From Staphylotrichum longicolle (Eukaryota; Ascomycota; Sordariomycetes; Sordariales; Chaetomiaceae), in the NCBI GenBank assembly GCA_019096155.1, contig JAHCVI010000006.1, forward strand, positions 1,612,001 to 1,676,000: a stretch of DNA of 64,000 bases, in the 5' to 3' direction. Positions 23,345-33,668 of the stretch are shown here, piece by piece. The notes beneath the pieces are model-generated. The model did no database searches and was not told the origin of the DNA. It saw only the letters and a program-made list of their open reading frames with translations. Made by a program: the position numbers and the translations under genes. The number at the start of each line of letters is the position of its first letter. Positions within the stretch are counted from its first letter, which is position 1.

Positions 23345-26300
23345 ATGGCGGATCCCGTAGTCGACTTCGAGATTGAGGATGACAGTGGGGATTCGTGCGT
23401 CATCGTCGGTGATCGTGAGGTTTTGCGCTCAAGACGGTCCACCGCGAGCAAGGTAGGCATCATTCCCCTGAGGCCAAAAAGCATCATACCCCGAACCTCT
23501 GGCCTCAACTTTACACTTCTCAAATTTGACGCTCGCTGCAGAATTCATCTCCCACGAATACAAAAACCGCTAAGAAGGGTCAACCTGCAACCAAGAGATC
23601 TCGCGGGCGGCCGCGGAAGCAGAGAAACAACACCATCGACACTGCCATCGTTCTCTCTGACGCCGATGACGACGACTACGAAGATGACGACGACAATGAC
23701 GATGATGGGGAAGAGAATGGGAGAGCCTTGAAAGCGCCACAGAAGGGCAAGAAGAGAGGCCTGACGAAGGTCGAGTCTCCCACACCGGCCCCAAAATCCA
23801 AGCGAACTGCTTCTTCCCGGGCCGTCTCAGCAACCTCGCAGACAGCCGCCGCCTCAACGGTGCGAGCCGACGTCGACCGGTTGCAGCAACAGCTCGCCTC
23901 AGAGAAGAAGAAGCGCGCAGACGCGGAGGCCCAAAAATCAGAACTTCAACGTCTTCTAGACGAAAAAGAGGCGTCCTGGGCCGCGGATTTGGCTGCGCAG
24001 TCAATGCCACTCCAGCTACAGCTTCAAAGGTTCGCAAAGGAAAAGCGAGAACTTGATGCGGCAAACCAGGACCTTGAAACCCGCCTTCAGGCCTCTTTGA
24101 GCAAGAACCAAGAGCAGTGTACCTCTGCCGAGAGTGTAACATCTGCTCCTCTGGCCCTAAATATCGAAGACTTGGAGGCGCAGATCCACGATAAGGACAG
24201 CCTGATCAACACCCAGTCTGCCGACATGGCGAAGCTCAAGGAAAACGACGCAGCTCGCATCAAGGAGCTGGCGGACGCTAAACGAAAGATCGTCACGCTC
24301 GCTGAGACCCTGGACGGACTTACAACCCGTCACGACGCCGCCACCAAGATGATCGTAGAGCATGAGAGTCGGATCCAGCACCTGACTCATGAACTCTCGG
24401 AAGCCAAGAACTGGCCCGACATTCCAGACGACGTCCCCATCGCTATCAAGACCCTCGCAGAAACCAAAAAGCGGCTCGTGCAGGCTGAGCGTCAGAACGC
24501 TGGCTCAAAAGCGACTGTGGCCGATCTACAGCGCAAGCTTGCTGCCTCGAAAGACGCGCGCACTAAGGTAGAGCGGATGCTAAACAATACCGACGACAGA
24601 CTGGCCACGGCCCAAAGCCAGGTTGCCGAAAAAGAAAAGAGGCTCGCGGCCGTGGAAGCCAAGCTGGCGGCCACAGAGACCCAGCTTGAAACCGCCAAAG
24701 GCAACTTGAGCGCAGTGGAAGCGCAGCTCAGACACGCCCAGCAGGCTACGTCGACTGAGGCGCAGGCCGTTGTTGACAATCAAGAGCAGAAAGATGCTAC
24801 CATGACCGAAGACCACAAGGTCTCACTCATCAAGATTTCCAACCTCGAGGAAGCCGTCGCGAAACTGGAAAACGAGAAGCTGCTGTGGGTGAAAGACTTT
24901 GAGGAGAAGAACCTTTTGCAGAAGGAGTTGAATGAGCATAAAACCCTGGTTGCGTCAATGCACCAGAAGGGGCAGGAACTGAGAGCCTTGTTAGCAGCCG
25001 CTCCGCCTAAGAAGGTTGCGGAACTCGAGGAGACCGTCGCAGCACTGGAGAAAGACAAGTTGCAGTGGTCTAAAGACTCCTCCGAGAAGACTATCCTGCA
25101 GCAGCAGCTGGAAGAGCACAAATCCTTGGTTTTGGCCCTGCAGGACAAGGAACAAGATTTGAGAGCCGCTTTAGCTGCGAGTCCGCCTAAGATTTCCCAG
25201 CTCGAGGAGATCGTCGCGGCCTTGGAGAAGGAGAAACTGCTGTGGATTCAGAACTCCTCCGAAACGGCAATCCTGGAGCAGAAACTGGCTGAGCAGAAAG
25301 CCTCGTTTGCGTCCTTGCAGAAGAAGGAGCAGGAGAAGACCATTGGTCTGGAGGAGCGCATCGCCGTCCTGGAAGGTGAGAAACTGCAGTGGACTGCCGC
25401 CATCAACGAGAAAAAGGCTTTGGAGCAGGAACTGCAAAACCACAAGAACCTGGTTTCCCACTTGCAGTTCCGGGAGCAGGAGCTCGAGATCTCTGCAGCC
25501 GCCACCGCCGACGACCTGGCTGCCCTCCGTCATCAGCTCTCCGAGCAGGCCAACACCCTCGCGGCGCTCCAAGCCGAGAACCACCACCTCGCCTCCTCCC
25601 AGGCCACCACCACCCAACAACTCGCCGCCCTCGAGCACGCCCTCACCACCCAAAAGTCCACCACCATCAACCTCCAACACGCCCACACCACCCTCCTCAA
25701 AGAACACAGATCCGCCCTCGGGCGCGTCACCGCCCTACAAACCACCCTCTCCACGCGCGACACCGAGCTCGGCGCCCTCCATAAAGACCACGAATCTGCT
25801 CTTGCCCGGCTCAACGCCCTGCAAATCACCCTGACCTCCCCCGACACCGAGCTCTCGGCGAGCAAAACCGAGCTCGCATCCCTCAAGGACAAGCTCGAGC
25901 GGGGCAAGGTCGCCTTCACGGCCGACATGCAGGTGCTGGCGACCAAGCTGCGCGACGCGAGACGCGTCGTCGAGGAGAGGGGCCGCGAGGCTGAGCAGTT
26001 GGAGCAGACGGTTGCTGCGCTGCGGGATGACGTGGCGAGGGCGGAAGGGCAGGTGGTGACGTACCGCGATGAGTGTCAGGCAAAGAACGCGCTACTTGCG
26101 AGGCAAGAGGGGCTGGTTGCGGCGGCGCAGGGGCAGGTTGCGCTGTTGAGGCAGGCGGTGGAGGGGGTGGCGAGAGAGAAGGAGGGGTTGATGAAGCGGG
26201 TTGAGGAGATGAAGAGGGAGAGACAGGGATGGGAAGAGAGGCTGGAGAAATTCAAGCGGGAGGTGGAGGGGTTAAGGCGGCAGTTGGATATGGGCCAGAC

Positions 26301-26769
26301 GATGGCTGCCGCCGAAAAAGAAGAGATGAAGAAGCTAATGGCGCAGTCGGACAAGTCTGCTGTGACCGTGGAACGTCTCAGCCAGGATCTGATGGCAAAC
26401 AAGGAGGAGAACGAGGTGTTGCGTCAGCATATCTCGGACCTCGTCGCGGAAAAGGCTGCGGCTGCAAAGGTGGTGACTACCCTCGAAACTGAGGGTCAGC
26501 AGCCCACGGCAAGGGACGACGACCAATCACCCGAAGCAACAAAGGAGGTTGCTGAGCTTGAGGAGCGCATTGCGCAGCTCACGGGCGAGAATGTCGAGCT
26601 GCGGAAGGAGAGGGATGCTCTGGCTGCAGAGGTCGAGAAGCTCAAGGCCAAGTTTGCTGAGGTTAAGGACGAGGCTGAGGCGTTGGAGGAGGACATCAAG
26701 AAGAGGGATGGGTGTCTGGAGAGGATGAGAGGATTCGTAAGCTCGCTGCCCAAGTGGATGGAGAGATAA
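23345..26769 (+). CDS. Large AT-hook/coiled-coil protein with internal repeats
   Basis: Read as join(23345..23452, 23542..26769), 1111 residues, one 89-bp intron. The acidic N-terminus (VVDFEIEDDSGD) is followed by a basic stretch with an AT-hook core (KRSRGRPRKQR, about residue 55), then an Asp/Glu run and another basic segment (KGKKRG), suggesting nuclear DNA or chromatin binding. From about residue 170 to the end it is almost continuous heptad coiled coil rich in Leu, Glu, Lys and Gln. Residues about 430-655 contain four related units of roughly 50-60 residues, each opening like LEETVAALEKDKLQW. The C-terminus is FVSSLPKWMER. It resembles structural/tethering coiled-coil proteins in general; no orthologue is recognised. 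Confidence 0.85.
24829..25512 (+). repeat. Four coding tandem repeats inside the coiled-coil protein
   Basis: Units start near 24829, 25012, 25189 and 25339. Units 1 and 2 are about 59-61 codons; unit 3 is shortened to about 50. Each has a LEE-x-VA-x-LE-x-(E/D)K-L-x-W core, then an EK/EL block, an H/Q-K-x-L-V segment, and a QEL end. The similarity is clearest at protein level, so the duplication is old enough to have diverged. Confidence 0.75.
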
Positions 26770-26982
26770 TGGGCGGACTGAGTGCAGGAAACACTGGGCA
26801 AGGAAAGTCAAGGAGGAAAGTTAGGCGGCTGCGATGGGGATTTTACACGGAATGCCTGCGGCATTGCATTTGGTCGTTGGTCAGTTTACGTGGCGTGCGA
26901 GCTGGGCAATCTCGTTCTTTTCTTTCATGCAAAGGCAGCGCAGTGGTATTTTCAGGTACCTACATTAGATACTTCTTCTCAT

Positions 26983-29163
26983 TTAAGGTACCCGACGCAT
27001 TTCGTTCTGAGCAATGCCTGGCAAGATGAACCTGAGCTGCCCTAATGTGATCCTCATCCTCTCTTGTGGTGCGTCCCTCATCGCAACATCAAACTGACTC
27101 GCATAATCGTCGTGTATCTGAATGTAACCCACACGGTACGCGATGGTGCCCTCCCATTCGATAACCAGGAATGTCCGCTGGAGATAAGTTGGGTCGCGGT
27201 TGCTTGGTCCGGTGAAGAGAAGCGCACAATCCCACTTCTTTTGTGTAAATGTTTCCATGGACTGTTTTTCGTCAAACCACGCGTGTGCCCACTCCGCCTC
27301 GCGTCCACCGTGGCCACATATTTCGGGCGTGCCTCCATTCCCGCGGCTTGCGGTCTGATGGCACCGACACAAGAGTCCAGTGGTTATGACACTAGACGGA
27401 TTCGTCTTTGATGACCGGAAGCGCAGTTTGACGACGGTGGTTTCAAGCTCGAGGTAGGGGGAAGTCTCTGGCAAGGCTCCTCGGCCGGCTGGATCCGCTT
27501 CCAATATTGACAGCAAAAGATCATTCCTCAGCTCCGCTCTTGGCAGCGTGGTGTCGGCCTGGGTAAAGCTCGGACTTCGAAAATATACACGGCACCGCGA
27601 ACAGGCCCAAGACCAGCTGGGGAAGAGAGCTCCAGCCCTGCCGGGGGACGGTTCGGTGCTCTCGTGCTTGATCCAAACCAAACAGCGAAGAAAGCCCACC
27701 TCGAGCAGTTCCCGGCTGGGAGTTTCGGATGCAAACGTAGGCCCATCCAGTGCAAATGGAACGCCGTAGTAGCTGAAAAGTGGCCATCGTGATATGATGC
27801 CTCGGAGCCCGTTTAGTGCGTCGTCTTGAAAAGTCAGGGCTTTGCCGGAATACGCTCCGATATGTTCAAGCAACTGGAGGTATAGACTCTCGTTGCTTTC
27901 TTGTTCCCTGCAGCCTGGGTAGGCCCGAAACGATTCGTAGTAGCTTGTGTTGAGGGTAATAGGCCGTTCAAGCGGTGGGATGCGCATCTTCTCAGGTCCC
28001 GTCACCACTCCTTCACCGCACGTCATTACCGCGCAAACAAAATGGACCTGGTGCTCGGTGAAAATAATGAGCCTTCGAGACAATACTGCCTCTTGGTAGG
28101 TCCATCCTCGCTTTATCCAGCCGCTGGCGCCCAGAACCCCCTGTAGACAGGGTGGAGCGGCCATGAGCGTCATGTCGTTTGTTTCGGCAACACGCTGCTT
28201 AAACCGGGGGCGGGAAACGCCCGGGAGGCCAAAGTCGGCATTTTATCCCGCCGCAGCCACAATGGTAGCGTATGCACCTTCGTAAACCTGGTCCATGTGG
28301 CGGATCTGACGGTTCTTGATATCTTCGTTGGCCTGGTTGATGCAAAATTGGTCCACCCAGAGGTATCTTTTTCCAAGCTCCTGAACGACAATCATGGCAT
28401 CTCGCACAACCTGTGGTGCTTCGTCATTTAGAGGAAGCAATCCGCTGCTCTCAGCCCTGGGCGGACCGTTCCGAGAACCCCAAACGTAGCTCAGGGCAAA
28501 GTATTCATCGCCAGGACCTATCGGCACAATATCCATAGTGTGACAGTCAATGCAGAGGAGCTGGAGCGGCCGACCCTGTGCGAGAGGGGAGCATGTGTCG
28601 CTGTGCCTGCGGTCACATTGCTGGAGCCAGCCGTGGATCCGGGAGTAGTCGACTTTCCATCGGTTGATGGGAGCTCCCTCAACCGTACCCAGCCGTAAGC
28701 TGGCCGTTGTTGAGGAACGAACCGGGATGATCAATTCGTCACGGCCCTGGAGCCTCATGTCGTGCATGTTCGGCTTCTCACCAGTCAAGTTTGTCACAAC
28801 TGTGATGCCGAGGCCCGCCTGTTCACCTTCATGGGTTGCTTCATCTGGCCCTGGAAGGACGGTAAAGACAGGGCGAAGTACCGCCCAGCTCTCAGGCCCC
28901 TGGCTCGTTCGGACAACCTCGAACCGAAAGGGCAGATGTGTAAACTGGGTGGAGTGAAACAGGCGGCAGAGCGGGCATGGGCTCGATCCAAGGAGTCTGC
29001 CAAGGTTCAGGACGATTCTTCCTTCTGGCGGGCACGCCAAGGCAAAGATGCCCTTGAAATCGATCCTCGCACACCGTTTGCAGAGGACATCGTCTTGGGG
29101 GGACTCGCTTTGTGCCGCTGTGCCAACGTGGTTGGACAGGCGAGCAGTCGGGTTTGAGGCCAT
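26983..29163 (-). pseudogene. HET-domain (heterokaryon incompatibility) gene interrupted by one in-frame TAA
   Basis: A single reading frame from ATG 29163 to a stop at 26983 encodes about 725 residues except for one TAA at 28243-28245. The part before it carries HET motifs: EYFALSYVWGS, RYLWVDQFCINQ, RHMDQVYEGAYATIVAAAG. The same frame continues after the stop with ADFGLPGV and WIKRGWTYQEAVLSRRL, again classical HET sequence. No GT...AG intron can remove the stop. HET proteins trigger cell death on recognising non-self; a truncated product (306 residues) would lose the end of the domain. Options: null allele, readthrough, or a base error. The rest of the frame is undisturbed, so any loss would be recent. 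Confidence 0.85.
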
Positions 29164-29782
29164 GGAGAAGGGTGCGTGGTGCCAACAAGAGCGATTTTGA
29201 TGATATGGGGATCTGCAGAGATTGGGTTGTGCCTGGATGTTAAAGGGGCTGACACACACATGTGGCCCTGGCCAAAGACGGCTGAGCAATGCAGGGGCGC
29301 AGCCCCAAAATCAACCTGCCCATGCACAGCCACCCCCCGTTGATTGTTGATTGGAGGTAGTGCAGCCATTGCCGATTTCTTCGACATTTGATTTGCTTGT
29401 CCCCTCCGGGGCGTTCTGCAGCCGGCGCCACTTGACGTTCCTCGCAGCGTCACGCAAAACTGAAGCCGGCTCTCATGTTCACATCTTGACCTAAACCTTG
29501 TGTCTGTCAAGGTAAGGCTCAACGGAAAATAAACGTCGAGATGAACAGCATGTGACGTCTTGGTTGTATCCAATCCTTTCAAGAATGAGCCTGAGTGCGC
29601 AAGCGGGAGAGGGAGGAAGCTCGGGGGTATACGCTATGAATATCTCCTAAATACAAGTATTTCTTTAAATGCCTTGCCATGATGCCTTTCTGGCGGGGTG
29701 GTGGGACAGTTTGAATCAGTACCGGCCTTGCGGTGTCTGTACTGTCGGTCAGCACGACCCACTGACAGTCGTTATTTCCCCC
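29164..29782. other. Intergenic region upstream of the HET gene
   Basis: 619 bp, no supported gene; expected to contain the HET promoter and the 3' end of the following minus-strand SDR. Confidence 0.5.
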
Positions 29783-30917
29783 TTAAGCCTTGTAAATTCT
29801 GACCTTGAAGTCATCGAGCCACTTGTCCTCAATAGTGGCGAGCTGCGAGATCTGCGTCTTCTTCATGTACGCATCCTCCTCCGTGTCCCGGTAATCATCC
29901 CGGTCCACATCCTTGAATCCCTCCTTGGCCTCCGACCGGGGAACAATCATCAGAGAGTGTCCTGTGAACAAATGTCAGTTGTCTGCTTCGAGGTATGGTG
30001 GAACCAAGACTCACCGTTGACGGTCTTGTCGCAAGAGATCCTCATCATGCAGCCGGCGCAGTCTTCTGTCTCACCAAACTGGATCCCCCGGTTGACCAGC
30101 CACTGCTCATACTCGGCGGTGCGGATGGCGCTCTTGATCCAGCAGGGTGCCACATAGTTGATGCGGATGCCCTGCTCCCAGCTGTTGCGCCGCGCCGTGC
30201 GCATGAAACCGCGCAGGGCATACTTGGTTCCCGTGTACTCCCAGTTACCCTACACATAAACATATCAGCCGTTGGGCTCCTTCCCGACTGCAAATCAAGG
30301 CACACTTACAGGGCGATCAATCCACGCAACCATGCTTCCCGTCATGATGAAACACCTGTCGCGCTCAGGGACGTCGGGCTGCTTCCTGAAGTAGTGAACG
30401 GCCAGCTTCCAGGTGTAAAAGGTGCCGTCGACATTGACCCTGACGATGTTCAGATCAGGCTTTGTCGGCTCGGCGTTCGGGTCTGAACAGCTCGCAGTTA
30501 GCATCAACCCAGGACTCAGGGGATGCAACACTCACCATCCAAGTTCCACAGACTGTCGCCAGAACTCCTGCTGATGCCGGCATTCGCAATGACAACGTCG
30601 ACGCTGTTGTGGGGGCTCTTGGTCTTGGCCGTCTCGAACATGGCCTTTTGCTGGTCCCAGCTGCGGATGTCGACCTTGACAAACGCGCACACCTCCTTGC
30701 CATTGGCCTCGTTCAGTTCCTTCTCGATCTCGAACCCGCGGTCGACAACATCGCCAAAGGTGACGAAGGCTCCCGCCGCGACGTACTGGCGCACACACTC
30801 CTCGCCGATGCCATTGGCGCCGCCCGTGATGATGACGGACTGGCCGCGGCAGACGGTGCGGTCCGGCACGACGGTGTGGTCAATTGGCCCGGTGTATTCG
30901 TAGCGTGGGAGAGGCAT
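29783..30917 (-). CDS. Short-chain dehydrogenase/reductase, member of the BVMO catabolic cluster
   Basis: Read as complement(29783..29961, 30015..30249, 30310..30482, 30536..30917), 322 residues. Introns of 53, 60 and 53 bp keep frame (LWNLDG/DPNAE, WIDRP/GNWEY, DKTVNG/HSLM). NAD-binding TGGANGIG is near residue 32, IANAG follows, and the catalytic Tyr-Lys are Y190 and K194 (EYTGTKYAL) after FIMTGSMVA. Such SDRs interconvert secondary alcohols and ketones; beside a Baeyer-Villiger monooxygenase the natural guess is making the ketone substrate. It is divergent from that BVMO. Confidence 0.88.
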
Positions 30918-31628
30918 GGTGTGACCTGAGTGTGAAGGATCGGATGCGGAGTCTGGGAGGCAACAAAGTGAGGAGACTTGGGATGTGGAGATGGGAATCA
31001 GGGGTTGGAGAGGGTAGACAATGGGGATGTTTTTTGATGATGCCTCAACTCATGAAGGATTCCAATGTCTGTATTTACATTTCTACGATTTGAAGACATG
31101 CCCCTTAACGATGCTTGACGCCACGCCGAGCCGCGCCGAGTTGCGGACCGCCGTCGTGCCAGTCTCGGCACAGGACCGGACCCCTCACGGTCTCGCAGGG
31201 TTCTCCGCATCCTCTCCGCAGAGGGTGTGGAGTTACGAGGGGTGTTGGGTCCAAGTGATGGGGTCGGTAATCCTGATCCGGAATACCGGCACGGGTTGTC
31301 ATGGGTCCCCCTTGAACGCGCCCCTTCTTGGCAGTCGGCAACAAACAATCGATGGAAGTGATGGGCAACACCGGTTGTGCAGTTGAACGAGACACCGGCT
31401 GGCAGGCGGCATGCGGTTCTGGATGTCAGGCACGGCAGAGATTCCTTGTCGATCGGCCCACCCGCAACTCCTCCTCGGCGGGTAGGGCTCCACGGTGATG
31501 GACCGTGGTTCGATCTCGACACGACTGGAGACGGTCGTTGTCGTGTATATGTTGGATCCGTCTTCCAAGTTGCTCCCAGGGTCAGACGAAACCATACTCC
31601 AACCACGGCTATCACAGACTTGGACATC
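30918..31628. promoter_or_regulatory. Divergent intergenic region between SDR and BVMO
   Basis: 711 bp between opposite starts. It contains CGG/CCG pairs (for example around 31145-31190) of the kind Zn2Cys6 factors bind, but such triplets are common in GC-rich DNA. Shared control by the regulator at 33.7-35.7 kb is plausible, not shown. Confidence 0.4.
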
Positions 31629-33553
31629 ATGACCGCTTTCGAAGACTCACTCAACGTCTCAGCAACAAAAGCTGCGACAATGGGCCACTCGCTCAGCACC
31701 ACCACAGAAGAGGCTGCACCGGCGCCGACACAAGCAGCCCGGCAAGAAGCAACAGAGCTTCCCGAAGTGCCTCTCGGCGCCAACATTCTCCAAGATGCCG
31801 CCGCAGCCGCCGCAGCCGCAGACACAGCGAATCCCTTCGCGCTAAGCCCCGATTATGCCTACACGCCGCGCAAGATCAAGGTCATCACCATCGGTGCCGG
31901 GTTTTCGGGCCTGCTCATGGCACACAAGCTCCAGCACCGCTTCCCCGAGATGAGGGACATTGTCGAGCACAAGATCTTCGAAGCCCTACACGATGTGGGC
32001 GGCACCTGGCTCCTCAACACATATCCCGGCGTCCAGTGTGACGTGCCGGCGCACATCTACGTAAGCGTCTAATGACCCTCCATCCCCTCGGGAGTCCAAG
32101 ACTAATTCCCAAATAGTCCTTCCCCTTCGACCCGAATCCGGACTGGGAGCGCTTCTACGCGAGCGGTGCCGACATCCAGGCGTACATCAAGGCGACGGTC
32201 AAGAAGTGGAGCCTCGACCGGGACTTGTACCTCAACACCCGCGTCGTCGGTGCGCACTGGAACGAAGAGGAGGGCCAGTGGAAGGTGACGGTCGAGCACG
32301 AGGGCGTGCAGCGCGACGAGTACTGCCACGTGCTCATCTCGGCGCAGGGCGTGCTGGTGCACGAGAACTGGCCCAACGTCCCCGGGCTGAAGGAGTTCAA
32401 GGGCCATATCACCCACTCGGCGCGGTGGGACCACAGCTACGACTACAGCAACAAGCGCATCGCCGTCATCGGCAACGGCTCCTCGGGCATCCAGATCGTG
32501 CCGCAGATGCAGAAGCTGCCCGGCACCACCGTCAGGAACTTTGTCCGCGGCCCCGCGTGGGTCTACTACCGCGCGCCGCCCTCCAAGCACCTCGGGCGCG
32601 AGTTCGACGACCCGAACCCCGAGTACACGGCCGAGGAGCGCAAGCGGTTCCGCGATCCGGAGCAGCACCTGGCGCACCGCAAGGGCATCATCCAGCGCAG
32701 CAACAAGTCCTTCTACATCTTCGTCAAGGGCGACAACAACAAGGAAGGCATGCGGGTGGCGAGCGAGCAGATGGCCGAGAAGCTGGGCCACGACCCGCGA
32801 CTGTGCGACATCCTCATCCCCAAGTGGGAGCTCGGCTGCCGGCGCATCACGCCCGGCCCGGGGTACCTCGAGTCGTTCCTGCAGCCCAACTGCAGCATCA
32901 CCAACAGCGCCATCACGAGCGTGTCGGACAACGCGGTGCACACGGCCGACGGCGAGCGGTTCGAGTGCGATGTCATCATTTGCGCGACGGGCTTCGACGT
33001 GTCGCACCGGCCGCGGTACCCCATCGTGGGCCGCGACAAGGCCACGGACCTGCGCACGCAGTGGGCCGAGGACCCGGAGTCGTACATGTCGGTGGCGGTG
33101 CCCGAGTACCCCAACTACTTCATGATGATGGGCCCCAACTGCCTGGGCGGGCACGGGTCGCTGGTCGAGTCGCTCAACTGGACGGGCGACTACTTTGTCA
33201 AGTGGATCCGCAAGATGGCGACCGAGGACATCAAGTACGTGCACCCCAAGCGCGAGGTCATGGAGGCCTTCCTCAAGACGGGCGACGAGGTGCACAAGAC
33301 GCTGGTCTGGACCGGCAACTGCAGCAGCTGGTACAAGCGCGGCAAGGTCAACGGCCGCGTGACGGCGCTGTTTGGCGGCAGCGCCCAGCTCTTCCAGCGC
33401 ATCCTGAGCGAGATCCGCGCCGAGGACTACGAGATCAAGTACCGGACGGCCAACCCCTTCCGGTTCATGGGCAACGGCTTCACCGCGTTTGAGATGGACC
33501 CCAAGAGCGACCTGGCGTGGTACGTTGAGAAGGCCGAGACGCTGAAGGAGTGA
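31629..33553 (+). CDS. Baeyer-Villiger type flavin monooxygenase (BVMO 1)
   Basis: Read as join(31629..32060, 32117..33553), 622 residues, one 56-bp intron joining PAHIY to SFPFDPNPDW. FAD motif IGAGFSGL at 88-95, BVMO fingerprint FKGHITHSARW at 238-248, and NADPH-binding motif IGNGSSG at 262-268. GGTWLLNTYPGVQCDVPAHIY is the usual family block. It would insert an oxygen next to a ketone carbonyl to give an ester or lactone using NADPH and O2. The 80-residue N-terminal extension is Ala-rich; ATG 31680 is an alternative start. It belongs to the 4-hydroxyacetophenone-monooxygenase-like group by general appearance. Confidence 0.92.
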
Positions 33554-33668
33554 AGTGGTCGTTGTCCATAGAGAGATATTAGATCGTTTCCTTAGTTAGA
33601 TACCAAACGTTGTTCCTGAATGTCCCCAGACTCCGATTCCTTGTCCAAGAGATCTTTATGCCGCAGCT

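Noticed and set aside
32102..33295. 397-residue minus-strand open frame over BVMO 1
   Set aside because: GC-rich third positions of the BVMO keep the antisense frame open; no domain is visible.
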